DNA from: Bacteroidota bacterium | GTDB taxonomy: Bacteria; Bacteroidota; Ignavibacteria; Ignavibacteriales; Melioribacteraceae | Direction: 5' to 3' | Assembly: GCA_018818065.1 (NCBI GenBank) | Contig: JAHISV010000008.1 | Span: 62,001 to 126,000 of the forward strand | DNA: 64,000 bases | In this document: positions 1-9,800 of the stretch, one piece after another | Layout of the letters: each line of letters begins with the position of its first letter | Numbering within the stretch: the first letter of the stretch is position 1 | Notes under the pieces: model-generated | The model's input: the letters and a program-made list of their open reading frames with translations, nothing else | Database searches by the model: none | What the model was told of the DNA's origin: nothing | Made by a program: the position numbers and the translations under genes

Positions 1-1
1 C

Positions 2-238
2 GTAAAAGTTGAAGGGGCTCCTATTAGCGAAGAATGTATTACTGCAATACCAGGTATTATGGAACTGTATCTTGTTCACAATCAAAATGCTCTTACTGAT
101 TTTCAGTTTCTTGGATTTCCATTTCATTATTGGTACACAGCACAATTCCTACTTATTCTGTTTGTTGTGCTATGTCTTATTTACGCTGTATTAATTGACC
201 GTAGTAATGAAAAATTCGATTTCGTAGAAGAAACTTAA
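2..238 (+). CDS. DUF4212 symporter small subunit (3' end only)
   Basis: Open reading frame entering from the left edge and stopping at TAA 236-238; the start lies outside the window. The C-terminal part carries the FLGFPFHYWYTAQF segment followed by a hydrophobic helix and a charged tail (IDRSNEKFDF), the usual C-terminal half of the small two-helix DUF4212 membrane proteins. In known genomes DUF4212 proteins sit directly before an ActP-like (VC_2705-type) sodium/solute symporter, and that is the arrangement here, with the symporter start 18 bases downstream. It is inferred to be an inner-membrane accessory subunit. The roughly 35 residues before the GFPFHYW segment are not part of the short DUF4212 core I know. 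Confidence 0.8.
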   Translation, partial: VKVEGAPISEECITAIPGIMELYLVHNQNALTDFQFLGFPFHYWYTAQFLLILFVVLCLIYAVLIDRSNEKFDFVEET

Positions 239-256
239 AAAATATTGGAGGAAATT

Positions 257-1936
257 GTGAATAAGTACATAAAATCTTTATATACATTCTTTACCTTCCT
301 GCTTTTAAGCAACGCCCTAATGGCGCAATCAGCTACATCACTGGAAGGCGAATTTAAATTAGGCCCGGCTGTAATTCTTATTTTTATGCTCCTGCTTTTT
401 ATAATGGTAGGTGTTTTCAACAGGGCTAAAGATACCTCAGATTATTGGGCTGCCGGTCGTAAAATTTCTCCGGTTGGAGCAGGTATGGCTATCGCTTCAA
501 ACTGGATGAGTGCTGCTTCATTCCTGGGCATGGCTGCAATTATGTATGGCTCTGGTTATCATGGCTTATCTTACGTTGTAGGTTGGACAGGTGGTTATGT
601 TCTTCTTTTAATATTAATGGCTGGTCAAATCAGACGTTATGGCAAATATACTGCTGCTGATTTTATTGGCGATCGTTATTACTCGAGAGGTTTAAGAGGT
701 GTTGGTGCCGGATTGGCAATCTTTATTTCTTTCTCCTATTGTGTTGGCCAGTTTGCCGGCATAGGACTTATGTTCAAGTGGATTCTCGGAATTGATTATA
801 CTTATGCAGTATTGATTGGTGCTTCTGTTGTTTTAACCTACACATTGATTTCTGGTATGTTAGGAGTGACTAAAAACATGCAGATTCAATATGTAATCAT
901 CATTATTTCATTTATGGTACCACTGTTTATACTTTGTTACAAATTCGGTTATTTCTGGTTTCTGCCTCAAGCAGGTTATGGCGCTGTTGTTTCTGACATT
1001 GTAAATGGCCTAGCACCAGGTAAAGGAATTACAGCACTTGGGCATGATGTAGCAATACTCCCCTCACCTGAATTTGCAATGCCTTGGGATCCTGCAACTG
1101 GCATGAGCGCTTTCCAATGGATTGCTATTTGTTTCTCACTAATGATTGGTACAGCCGGCTTACCACATGTAATCCAGCGCTTCTATGTTGTACCTCGTGC
1201 AAAAGATGCAAGATGGTCCGTTGTTTGGGGATTATTTTTTATCAGTTTACTTTATTGGTCAGCTCCTGTCTACTCGGCTTTTGGAAAACTGTTATCATCA
1301 AATCCAGAAGTTGGTGTACTCTCGAAAGATGCAATTGTTGTTTACACTGCACAATTGGGTGATGTCTTCCCATTAATAGTGGGATTACTGGCAGCTGGTG
1401 CAATTTCAGCAGCATTTTCAACAGTCTCCGGTTTATTAGTTGCTGGCGCCTCAGCATTTTCACACGACTTGTATTTCAAGGTGATTAATCCTGAAGCCAC
1501 TGAAAAGAAACAAATGTTGATGGCAAGAGTTGGTACAATCCTAATGGCTGCTGGCGTTTCCATAGTTGCACTTCTTAACTTAGGTCTTATCGCTCAATTA
1601 GTGGCTGTTGCATTTTCACTAGCAGGATGTACAATCTTCCCATTATTCCTTTTAGGAATTTGGTGGAGTGGTTCAAACAGAACTGGTGCATGGGCAGGTG
1701 TTATTGCTGGTTGTACTATTTCATTGATCGCATTGGTTTACTTCATTTCAGGTAAATTTGGCGGTGGATTACCGGGACAAGAATTTGTGAGCTATTACAT
1801 GAACGCCTGGTATTTTGCAATATTTGGTGCTCCATTGGCCATATTAGCAAACATTATTGGTTCAAAACTATCAAAGGATAAAACTCCTCCTGAAATAGTT
1901 AAATTCCTTGCTGAAAAAGTACATAACTATAAATAG
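257..1936 (+). CDS. ActP-like sodium:solute symporter (VC_2705 type)
   Basis: Inner-membrane secondary transporter of the SSS family, about 559 residues with roughly 13 membrane segments. Sequence blocks such as DYWAAGRKISP, ASNWMSAASFLG and YTAADFIGDRY match the acetate/monocarboxylate permease ActP group. The substrate cannot be read from sequence; acetate or another short carboxylate is likely. I prefer the GTG at 257, because GGAGGA (247-252) lies just upstream; the TTG at 245 would put that ribosome site inside the gene. The N-terminus looks like a cleavable signal (LLLSNALMAQS), as in E. coli ActP. It follows the DUF4212 gene as an operon and is followed by a strong hairpin terminator. 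Confidence 0.9.
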   Translation: MNKYIKSLYTFFTFLLLSNALMAQSATSLEGEFKLGPAVILIFMLLLFIMVGVFNRAKDTSDYWAAGRKISPVGAGMAIASNWMSAASFLGMAAIMYGSGYHGLSYVVGWTGGYVLLLILMAGQIRRYGKYTAADFIGDRYYSRGLRGVGAGLAIFISFSYCVGQFAGIGLMFKWILGIDYTYAVLIGASVVLTYTLISGMLGVTKNMQIQYVIIIISFMVPLFILCYKFGYFWFLPQAGYGAVVSDIVNGLAPGKGITALGHDVAILPSPEFAMPWDPATGMSAFQWIAICFSLMIGTAGLPHVIQRFYVVPRAKDARWSVVWGLFFISLLYWSAPVYSAFGKLLSSNPEVGVLSKDAIVVYTAQLGDVFPLIVGLLAAGAISAAFSTVSGLLVAGASAFSHDLYFKVINPEATEKKQMLMARVGTILMAAGVSIVALLNLGLIAQLVAVAFSLAGCTIFPLFLLGIWWSGSNRTGAWAGVIAGCTISLIALVYFISGKFGGGLPGQEFVSYYMNAWYFAIFGAPLAILANIIGSKLSKDKTPPEIVKFLAEKVHNYK

Positions 1937-1964
1937 TAGAATATTTTTCTGCAATATTAAATGG

Positions 1965-1995
1965 CGGAGATGGGTATATACCTATCTCCGTTTTT
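1965..1995 (+). terminator. Intrinsic terminator after the symporter
   Basis: Inverted repeat CGGAGATGGGT / ACCTATCTCCG followed by TTTTT. It separates the DUF4212-symporter operon from the sensor gene that starts at 2076. Confidence 0.85.
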
Positions 1996-2075
1996 ATTTT
2001 TAAAGAATTCACCTAGATTATCATAATAAAATTTGGTATTATTTTCCTTACCTCTAATAACTTATACTAACAAAT

Positions 2076-4991
2076 ATGAAAGAGAAACGACAAGGTAGGA
2101 CTTACTTCTTTTTAAGAATCACACTCCCAACACTTTTAGCATTCTGCTTATTCACCATTTCAATCTTTATGGTTATTATCCCAAATTTTGAAAATCAAAT
2201 GCTCGACCGCAAAAGAGAGATGATAAATGAATTAACAAACTCTGCCTGGAGTATACTGGATGAGTATTATCAATTAGAGCAGACGGGTGGCTTGACAAGG
2301 GCGGAAGCTCAGGAAAATGCTACTGCGGTTATTAAAGATTTACGATACGGTGATGAGGGAAAAGACTATTTTTGGATTACTGATCAGCACCCCACAATGA
2401 TAATGCATCCCTACAGAGAAGAGTTAAACAACACAGACCTTTCAAACTATCAGGATCCGGAAGGGAAAAAGCTTTTCGTGGACTTTGTAAAGGTTGTTAA
2501 AATAGGGGATGAAGGATTTGTCGATTACATGTGGCAGTGGAAAGATGACTCGACTCTCATTGTACCAAAACTTTCTTTCGTAAAAGGTTTTACACCATGG
2601 GGCTGGATTATTGGGACGGGCATATACATTGAAGATGTTAAAGAAGAGATATCTAATCTTACCGGGAACCTGATCTACATTTCATTTGGTATTTTATCTC
2701 TTCTTGGTGTACTCCTGTTTTTTGTAACACAACAGAGCTTAAAAATTGAACATGCACGTGAAGAAGCCGAAGACAATCTAATTGAATCTGAAGCCAAATA
2801 TAGGGCACTTGTTGAAGCATCAACAGAAGGCCTTGTTATGATGTTAGATAATGAATTCGTCTATGCAAACAATACATTATATAGCATGTTCGGAATTGAA
2901 GATGTAGAGGCAATATCTTCAACTCTTGAGGGATTGCTCTGCGGTGAGAATAATCATCAATCCGGCAAAGACTATTTTACATCAATTCTAAGTGGCAATA
3001 TTCCCCCTTCAACACACAATGCACAAATCATTAAGGTTGATGGAAAAACCTTAAATGTTCTTCTCACTGCTTCACCTACAACCCTGGGTGATAAGAGTGG
3101 CTATTCTATCATCATTAAGGATATCAGCACAACAAAGCAAATTGAGGATGAACTTGGCGAAAGTGAGGAGAGATATAAACTGCTAACTAACAATATCCGT
3201 ATTGGCGTTTTCAGAACAACGGTTGACAGAAAAAATCGTTTTATTGAATTAAACCCGGCAGCTGTTGACTTGCTCGGATATAATTCAAAAGAAGAGCTGC
3301 TTGAGAAGAATCTATTCGATTTCTTTTATAAATCAGATGAGAATAGAATTTTCCAGCATGACCTTTTGCATAATAATTCAGTGAATAACTTCATTGCTAC
3401 CATTGTAAGAAGGAATAATACAACAATCAGACTTTCAATTTCAGCAGTTATAGTAAAAGATGAATCAGGAGATCCTGTTTATTGCGATGGAATTCTTGAA
3501 GATGTAACTGAGCAGCTGAAAATGGATGAGGAACGAGAGAAACTAATAGTCGAACTTCAATCTTCATTGCATTTCCTTAATGAACCAATAAGCAGATTCA
3601 TTAAAAGCATTGTTTCCTGCGACATATATACTCCAATAATTAATGCAGCTGCCATAATGACCAAAATGAAATACAGTGCAATTCTTATCACGGCTAGTAA
3701 TAATAAATACGTCGGAATTGTCACCGATCGTGATTTACGCGAAAGAGCAATTGGTGGATCAATTAACACAAATTTTGCGGTGTCTGAAGTAATGACTTCC
3801 CCAATTATTTCAATAAACGAGAATGCCCTGGTATTTGAAGCGTACTTGACAATGTTCGAAAAATCTACACGCCACCTGGCCGTTAAAGACTCTGAGGGTA
3901 ATATAATTAGTATGATTAGCAGCGAAGAACTGTTACAGGTTCAAAGATTTTCTTCAACATTTCTTTTGAAGCAAATTGAAAGTAGCGCTGAAAAAGATTT
4001 ACCGGATGTAAGAAAAGGTCTCCCCCTTGTTGTTAAGGCAATGGTGGAAAGCGGTGCCAAGCCAAAAACCATTACGAAAACTATCTCGTCGGTTTCAGAT
4101 ACAATTACCAGTAAGCTTATCAGGAATGCAATTGATGATTTGGGTGAGCCACCGGCAAAATTTGCTTTCATTGCCCTTGGCAGTCAAGGACGTGAAGAAC
4201 AAACTCTGTTTACAGATCAGGATAATGCCATTATCATAGATGATAGCAATTCTGCACCAACAATGGAAACGATCTTGTACTTCCACAACATGGCTGACAG
4301 AGTAATTAAAAGAATGTATGACTGCGGTTATGAATTGTGTAAGGGCGAATCGATGGCAAATAATCCCAAATGGTGTCAGCCCCTTAGTAAGTGGAAAGAG
4401 TATTTTAAATCATGGATAACCAATTCTAACCCGCAGGATCTGCTTGAGCTCTCAATATTTTTTGATTTTAGATTTATTTCAGGAGAAAGAAATCTATCAG
4501 ATAATTTACGAGATTACCTCTTTGAAATTACTGTTGGACAGTCAGGCTTTTTTCAACACTTAACACGTAACTGTCTTGAACATACCGTTCCCTTAAACAT
4601 GCTTGGTAATCTGGTATTGGAATCGAAAGGTGATTTTCCGGAGACATTCAATATTAAAACCGCAATAATGCCCATCGCCGATTTTGCGAGAATTTATTCC
4701 CTTTTAAACAAAGTAGGTGATTCTAACACACTGGATAGATTAACAAAACTGCAATTAAAATCTGTACTAAATAAAAGTTCGTATAATGAATTAGTACAGT
4801 CATATAATTTCCTTATGCAATTACGCCTTAAACATCAGGTACTTGCTGCAGAACAAAACAGGGCACCAAATAATTCTATCAGCCCAGACGAATTGACCCA
4901 AATTGAGTTGAAAACCCTCAAAAATATTTTTACTCAGATAACAGCAATTCAGAAAAGGTTAAGCGCAGAATTTACAGGTGAGGCTTTGTAG
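2076..4991 (+). CDS. Cache-PAS-PAS-CBS-DUF294 nucleotidyltransferase-like sensor
   Basis: A 971-residue membrane sensor. Domains in order (approximate): membrane helix 13-35; periplasmic Cache domain to about 190 (YFWITDQHPTMIMHPY, WGWIIGTGIYI); second helix 199-219; PAS 238-351; PAS 361-481; CBS pair 511-625; DUF294 nucleotidyltransferase fold about 660-790; DUF294 C-terminal domain to the end. The nucleotidyltransferase signature GSQGREEQTLFTDQD is intact (GS plus D-x-D), as in GlnD-like enzymes. DUF294 proteins often accompany DUF4212/ActP-like symporters, usually with a cNMP-binding domain at the N-terminus. Here that place is taken by a ligand-sensing Cache and two PAS domains. I infer that it senses an external small molecule, perhaps the transported one, and regulates uptake or downstream metabolism. 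The target is unknown. Confidence 0.85.
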   Translation: MKEKRQGRTYFFLRITLPTLLAFCLFTISIFMVIIPNFENQMLDRKREMINELTNSAWSILDEYYQLEQTGGLTRAEAQENATAVIKDLRYGDEGKDYFWITDQHPTMIMHPYREELNNTDLSNYQDPEGKKLFVDFVKVVKIGDEGFVDYMWQWKDDSTLIVPKLSFVKGFTPWGWIIGTGIYIEDVKEEISNLTGNLIYISFGILSLLGVLLFFVTQQSLKIEHAREEAEDNLIESEAKYRALVEASTEGLVMMLDNEFVYANNTLYSMFGIEDVEAISSTLEGLLCGENNHQSGKDYFTSILSGNIPPSTHNAQIIKVDGKTLNVLLTASPTTLGDKSGYSIIIKDISTTKQIEDELGESEERYKLLTNNIRIGVFRTTVDRKNRFIELNPAAVDLLGYNSKEELLEKNLFDFFYKSDENRIFQHDLLHNNSVNNFIATIVRRNNTTIRLSISAVIVKDESGDPVYCDGILEDVTEQLKMDEEREKLIVELQSSLHFLNEPISRFIKSIVSCDIYTPIINAAAIMTKMKYSAILITASNNKYVGIVTDRDLRERAIGGSINTNFAVSEVMTSPIISINENALVFEAYLTMFEKSTRHLAVKDSEGNIISMISSEELLQVQRFSSTFLLKQIESSAEKDLPDVRKGLPLVVKAMVESGAKPKTITKTISSVSDTITSKLIRNAIDDLGEPPAKFAFIALGSQGREEQTLFTDQDNAIIIDDSNSAPTMETILYFHNMADRVIKRMYDCGYELCKGESMANNPKWCQPLSKWKEYFKSWITNSNPQDLLELSIFFDFRFISGERNLSDNLRDYLFEITVGQSGFFQHLTRNCLEHTVPLNMLGNLVLESKGDFPETFNIKTAIMPIADFARIYSLLNKVGDSNTLDRLTKLQLKSVLNKSSYNELVQSYNFLMQLRLKHQVLAAEQNRAPNNSISPDELTQIELKTLKNIFTQITAIQKRLSAEFTGEAL

Positions 4992-4994
4992 CAG

Positions 4995-5819
4995 CTATTT
5001 GGAATGGAATTTTTCTTCGAATAATTGAGCTGCCTTGTGCGGCTCAATATCTCTGCATTCACTAATTAATGGTCCGGTATATTTTAATTCAGTTAATCTC
5101 TCACAAACTAATTCCCAATTAATATTCCCTTCACCAATAACCATATGATTATCATTCACTTTCAGGTTGTCATGAAAATGCAATGTTAAAATGTGATCCC
5201 CAAGTTCTTTTATGTATGTTTCCACTCCCTCTGCCATGTTAGCATGCCCCGTGTCGAGACAGAGACCAAGAAATTCAGACTGAATATTTTTAAAAATAAA
5301 CTTGAAGTCATCTACATTATCACCAAGGAAAAAGAATTCAGAGCCCTGCGGGATTGGCACAAGATTTTCCAGGGCAATTTTAACGTTTTCTTCACTACAT
5401 GTAATCAATAATTCTTTAAGTCCTTTAACCAGCCTTACAAGTGACTTCTCACGCATTACTTTTTCAACAGGGAACCAATAAAAAATTCCAGGATGTATTG
5501 TTATGGAATTTGCATTTAATTTGCCGGCAACTCTGATAAAACTTCTGAGGGTCTTTATACTTTTATTGCGACCGAATGGAACAATGTCCGAAATATTTTC
5601 AGTAAAAGGGATATGGAAACTCAGAGTAATTCCAAGCTCAAAGGCTCTGTTTTTTATCAGTATTATTTGTTCATCGCTCAGTGCAGAAACTGGCGACTTT
5701 TTTTTAGAAAAATTGATTTCTAAAAATCTTAATCCATTAGAATGAGCATACTCAATTGCTTCAATTGTGTTATCAACAAAGTCTGTAAAACCATATTCAT
5801 GAGTGAGTTTTGAATGCAT
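4995..5819 (-). CDS. Sugar phosphate isomerase/epimerase-like TIM barrel
   Basis: Xylose-isomerase-like TIM-barrel protein of about 274 residues (AP endonuclease 2 superfamily). Visible signatures are FLEINFSK near the N-terminus, SITIHPG, KIALENL, GLCLDTGHANMAEG, TLHFHDN and a late GEGNINW; the Glu, Asp and His residues in these are the usual divalent-metal ligands. The substrate is unknown. The ATG at 5819 is chosen because GGGAAGAA lies about 10 bases upstream; a longer reading from TTG 5837 would swallow that site. Its stop lies three bases from the convergent stop of the DUF294 sensor, with no terminator visible between them. Confidence 0.75.
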   Translation of the reverse strand: MHSKLTHEYGFTDFVDNTIEAIEYAHSNGLRFLEINFSKKKSPVSALSDEQIILIKNRAFELGITLSFHIPFTENISDIVPFGRNKSIKTLRSFIRVAGKLNANSITIHPGIFYWFPVEKVMREKSLVRLVKGLKELLITCSEENVKIALENLVPIPQGSEFFFLGDNVDDFKFIFKNIQSEFLGLCLDTGHANMAEGVETYIKELGDHILTLHFHDNLKVNDNHMVIGEGNINWELVCERLTELKYTGPLISECRDIEPHKAAQLFEEKFHSK

Positions 5820-5880
5820 AAAAATATTTCTTCCCAATTATCTAAAAGTCTGCTGCAGCGTGTACAAAATAAAGCATTAA

Positions 5881-6294
5881 TTATTCAGCAATTTTGCTTC
5901 TCGAAGCTTTCAACTTACTTCTCCTTGCTTTCGTATCAAGCCTTCTCTTTTTAGCCGCAGCACTTGGTTTTGTAACCTTTCTCTTCTTTGGCTCAACCAA
6001 ACACTTTTGTACCAGTTCAGTCAATCTTTTATATGCGTCTTCCCTGTTTTTTTCCTGAGTTCTATACCTCTGTGCCTTTAATACAATTGTACCATCTAAA
6101 GTTATACGTCTGTCTTTCAAAGCGAGGAGACGGGCTTTCACCTCTTGAGGGAGAGAAGATGACTCAATATCAAAACGGAGGTGAATAGCTGTAGCAACCT
6201 TATTAACATTTTGCCCGCCCGCTCCTTGAGATCTAACTGCTTTTACTTCTATCTCATCATCTGGGATTAATATTTTATTCCGAATTTTTAACAT
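5881..6294 (-). CDS. arfB: Alternative ribosome-rescue peptidyl-tRNA hydrolase ArfB
   Basis: A 137-residue class-I release-factor-like protein. The N-terminal domain carries the catalytic GGQ loop in SQGAGGQNVNK, and the C-terminal tail is lysine/arginine rich (KVTKPSAAAKKRRLDTKARR), the part that threads into the empty mRNA channel of stalled ribosomes in ArfB/YaeJ. It hydrolyses peptidyl-tRNA on non-stop ribosomes. The length matches the family and excludes full RF1/RF2, since no anticodon-recognition domain is present. It stands alone, 61 bases upstream of the TIM-barrel gene on the same strand. Confidence 0.9.
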   Translation of the reverse strand: MLKIRNKILIPDDEIEVKAVRSQGAGGQNVNKVATAIHLRFDIESSSLPQEVKARLLALKDRRITLDGTIVLKAQRYRTQEKNREDAYKRLTELVQKCLVEPKKRKVTKPSAAAKKRRLDTKARRSKLKASRSKIAE

Positions 6295-6808
6295 AGTTGA
6301 AAACTAAAAAAAAGATGTGGTTAATACGAATAGAAAAGTCATATTCTTTCATCATATCCTTGTATACATCTTTGACTAAATCGATCCATTTGGGATATGA
6401 ATAATTACGCTTAGAATGTCTTGAATCTACACCTAATATCAATTTGGTACACAAGTTAATAATCCTTGCCTCAAATGATTCTAAAACCACTATCTAAAGT
6501 GGCATTATAATTGCTATTTGCATGAAGCATGTAATATTTTCTTAGAAAATGGGAGAAAAATAAATTACTGCGAATTTCAAAATAATAAAATATTGAAACT
6601 AAACAGGATACTCCCGGATCAAATCTTCCTCCAATGTTATTGATTAATTGTTGCAATGATTATTTGATCACAAATAAACTGCACAATTAATCAATTACAA
6701 TTTGGAAATTGACTCTCTTTTGATTTCATCCTTCAAATTCTTGGCGAAATGGGTGTAGTCAATTTATTGTGAATTTATAATTAATCACATACATTTTTAG
6801 GAGAGAAC
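6295..6808. other. Gene-poor intergenic region
   Basis: About 510 bases between divergent arfB and the beta-helix surface protein. Only short, AT-rich ORFs without convincing start sites occur. It presumably contains both promoters, but no box stands out above the AT-rich background. A clear ribosome site, GGAGAG, precedes the ATG at 6809. Confidence 0.5.
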
Positions 6809-9800
6809 ATGAAAAAAATTTCAACTTTATCTTTTCTAATATTCCTTGCATTTCAGACTTACCTCGCACAGACAACACATTACGTTTCTGCCGGCGAGAG
6901 CATTCAAACAGCTATTGATGCCGCTACAAATGGCGATACAATTATCGTTAATGACGGCACTTATACGCTATCTAACAGAATATCATTGACCAAAGGAATT
7001 ACTCTCAAAAGTGCCAATGGAAATTCCTCAACTACTATCAATGGAAATGGTGCCACTAAATGCATTGAGATTAGCCATGTGGATGCGGTAGTAGACGGAT
7101 TCACCATTACTAATGGTTATAATCCGGGAGGTTTTGGCGGAGGCGTAAACATCATTTCAGGCGGTAAATTACAGAATTGTTTTGTTACAGAAAACCAGGC
7201 ACGCGACGGTGGTGGTGTAGCCATTGACAATAGTGGTCTCGTCCAAAATTGTATCATGTATGATAACCTGGCGTCAAATAATTCGGGAAGCGGATATGGT
7301 GGTGGAATAAGATTACTTAGCGGCGGTACTGCCAGAAATTGCCTTGTTTATGGGAATACTTCTGTTGGTCTGGGTGGCGGCATTAACATTTGGAATGCCG
7401 GAAATATTGAAAGCTGTACTGTTGTAGACAATACAGCACCAAATGGTGCTGGCGTAAGATGCAGAAGTAATTCAAACATGGTAAACTCTATCGTTTATTT
7501 CAACAATGGCAATAACTGGGTTACAGATGGTACGTCCTATTCTTTCAGTAATAATTGTACTACTCCAGAGCTTCCAAATGGTGCCGGTAATATTACAAGT
7601 GATCCTCAATTTGTAAATGCGGGCAGCTTCGATTACCGTATTTTGAATACTTCACCTGTCATTGATGGAGGCCTTAATCAGTCGTGGATGGCTGCAGGAT
7701 TTGATCTTGATGACAACATAAGGATTTTCAATAGCATTGTAGATATAGGTGCTTATGAATATTTTATGCCGGAACCGGAAATTCCAACATTGATGAGTCC
7801 TCTGAATCTGACAGTTGCAGTTTCAATTGAAGCAGAACTTGATTGGGAAACAGTTGCTAATGCCGCAACTTATACCTTAGAAGTCGCTACTGATGAATTC
7901 TTTACAAATATTATTTACAGCAACTCAACTCTGGCAAATTCAAGCTTTACCATAACAGGCTTATTGAACACCACTGATTACTATTGGCATGTTAGTGCCG
8001 AAAATAGTACAGGCTCCAGTGGATTTTCTGCAGGATACAAATTCACAACAATCACAAGTGCCATACCCGTATTAACGTGGCCGGTTTATGGTGCAATCGT
8101 CGCCTCCACTTCAACAAATCTGGGCTGGTATACGATTAACGGAGGTCCGGGATTAGTTTATGATATTCTTTATTCTGAACACACGGATATGACATCACCG
8201 CAGATCATTACAGATGTTCCAGGCAGTCCTTATTTATTGACAGGTCTAACAGGAGGAAAGCCTTACTACTGGCAGGTTCGTTCCAAATCTTCCAGCGGAG
8301 CCATATCAGCCTATTCTTCAATTGAAACTTTCACAACTCAACCTAGTGTCGTAGTTCCTTATCCTTCATGGCCTGTTTGGGATGCCACAGTTTATACCTA
8401 TTCCCCTACTCTTTATTGGTACCTGGGTCAGTCTGGTGATAATCTTAACTACGAAGTTGAATATGTTGAGGGAGACGCAACAGACTTGACCAATTCACCA
8501 AATATCACAAACATTCAAAACATGTATACAACACTTTCAGGACTGCATGGAGGGAAGCACTACGTATGGCAGGTTAGGTCGACTGATGGCGAAACTACTT
8601 CTGACTGGTCGACACCGGCAAGTTTCTACACCGTTGCCCCGGCAGCTGGAGCGGTAGTTCCAATTCCCTCATGGCCTATCAGCAACACCACAGTTTATAA
8701 TGATGCACCGGGACTTTTCTGGTATCTCGGTACTTCAGGAGTTGGCTTATCTTACGAAGTGGAGTGGGTGGAAGGTGATGTTGACGAGTTAACAAATAAT
8801 CCTACAATTCTCGATATTCATTCATTATTTGTATATTTATCAGAACTTGAAAACGGCGAACAATATTCTTGGCAGGTAAGGTCATTTGACGGAGAACATT
8901 ATTCTAATTGGTCCACACCTCAAAGTTTTTATGTCTATGGCGGTGCTACAGCTCCAATAACTCCCTATCCTTCATGGCCGATCGGTGGCACAAATGTTTA
9001 CTCTTCTTCAACTTCACTCAATTGGTATATAGGTACTTATGCGCCTGGCTTAAAATATGAAGTTGAATATGGTATCGGATCCTTTACACATTCTGAAGAG
9101 AATATAAACACGCTCAATACAACAATCACTAATCTAACCGCCGGCGAACTCTACCAATGGAGAGTGAGATCAACTGATGGAACAACGCCTTCTGAATGGT
9201 CCGAGACTCAGACTTTTAATACTATTGAGAATACAACTTATAGCTCTGTGACATATCAATCATGGCCTATTGGTGGTGTGACAGTCTGGACCAATTCACC
9301 AACTCTATACTGGTATTCGAGTAATCCTTCACAAATAGTATCATATGAAGTGAAGTATTCCAGCAATGCCAGCATGCAGAATGCTGTAACAGTGCCAGGG
9401 ATAACAGGTACCAGCACAACCATAACCGGACTGACAAGTGGTGCCACATACTATTGGTCTGTTAGTTCATACGATGGCTCTGTGCATTCAGCTCACACAA
9501 CGCCTCAAAGCTTTTCAACTTCGGCAGGGAATCTTTCAGTTGTACCGATGGCCGGAAGTCCAGTAGCAGGTGTTATGATCGAAACAACTTCTCCTACTTT
9601 ATCCTGGTATATTCCAACAGAAGCAGAAGAGTTAATCTACGAAGTGGAAATTGCACACGAGTCGAATTTTGCTGATGCATCTCATAAAGAAGTTCAGAGT
9701 CAATCAGAAGTAATGAATAACCTGAGCCCGGGGACATACTATTGGAGAGTAAGATCAAAATCAATAGGTGGAAACTATTCGGCTTATTCAACTCCTGAAA

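Noticed and set aside
6275..6490. 71-codon minus-strand ORF overlapping the arfB start
   Set aside because: Starts with GTG, lacks a ribosome site, has no recognisable features and overlaps a well-supported gene by 20 bases.
6767..6797. Bacteroidota-like promoter boxes (TTG, 20 bases, TACATTTT) ahead of the beta-helix gene
   Set aside because: Transcription would start near 6803, cutting into the ribosome site just before the ATG at 6809. Probably a chance match in AT-rich DNA.
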